Shown piece after piece: positions 63,944 through 64,000 of a DNA stretch of 64,000 nt. The first letter of the stretch is position 1, and each line of letters opens with the position of its first letter. The stretch lies in NCBI RefSeq assembly GCF_964340395.1, contig NC_135562.1, positions 12,877,043 through 12,941,042 of the forward strand. The letters run 5' to 3'. The stretch is from Glandiceps talaboti (taxonomy: Eukaryota > Hemichordata > Enteropneusta > Spengelidae). The position numbers and the translations under genes are program-made. Under the pieces are notes generated by a model. That model had not been told where the DNA came from and did not search any database. It saw only the letters and a list, made by a program, of their open reading frames with translations.

Positions 63944-64000
63944 GTAGATATCAAATGTAGAGTTTTGTGTATATTTGTATGCTTTCTACCCAGTGAACCT

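Overview
The window is eukaryotic nuclear DNA. It is AT-rich, has split genes with GT-AG introns, and carries many microsatellites, minisatellites, foldback elements, a tRNA-derived SINE and a Penelope-like retroelement. Gene content (ABHD2, an LRR-Roc-COR protein, an SRA/YDG protein, MDC1) points to an invertebrate animal, most likely a marine deuterostome or lophotrochozoan. The species cannot be fixed from sequence alone. Every exon below was placed by eye from homology, splice sites and phase; no transcript data were available.

Layout. 1-14.4 kb holds no recognisable gene. Its first 8.5 kb is a set of diverged segmental repeats. 14.49-25.93 kb (+) is a complete seven-exon ABHD2-like lipase gene of 409 codons. 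25.9-32.6 kb is intergenic with MITE-like repeats. 32.65-38.08 kb (-) is a three-exon LRR-Roc-COR gene of 878 codons (MFHAS1-like); its first intron is almost entirely a 2-kb, 53-bp minisatellite. 38.1-47.2 kb is intergenic with foldback elements. 47.21-58.16 kb (-) is a nine-exon gene for a stand-alone SRA/YDG protein of 395 codons. One of its introns holds a composite Penelope-like insertion, another an 18-bp minisatellite, and it also contains a partly duplicated SRA exon. 59.84 kb to the window end (+) is the 5' part of an MDC1-like gene (FHA domain, acidic SDTD and TQ motifs), which runs off the right edge.

The most interesting locus is the head-to-head pair at the right. A modified-cytosine-reader-type SRA protein without UHRF1's other domains lies divergently next to the DNA-damage mediator MDC1. 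The two translation starts are 1.7 kb apart, and an E2F-type site and a CCAAT box lie between them. The SRA protein has Asn where UHRF1 has the base-contacting Asp in its flipped-base pocket. It could also acquire two alternative C-termini: one by retention of the intron carrying the in-frame 18-bp repeat, the other through a duplicated partial exon that ends in a stop. The MDC1 FHA exon carries an apparent 1-nt insertion in an A-run, which may be an assembly error.
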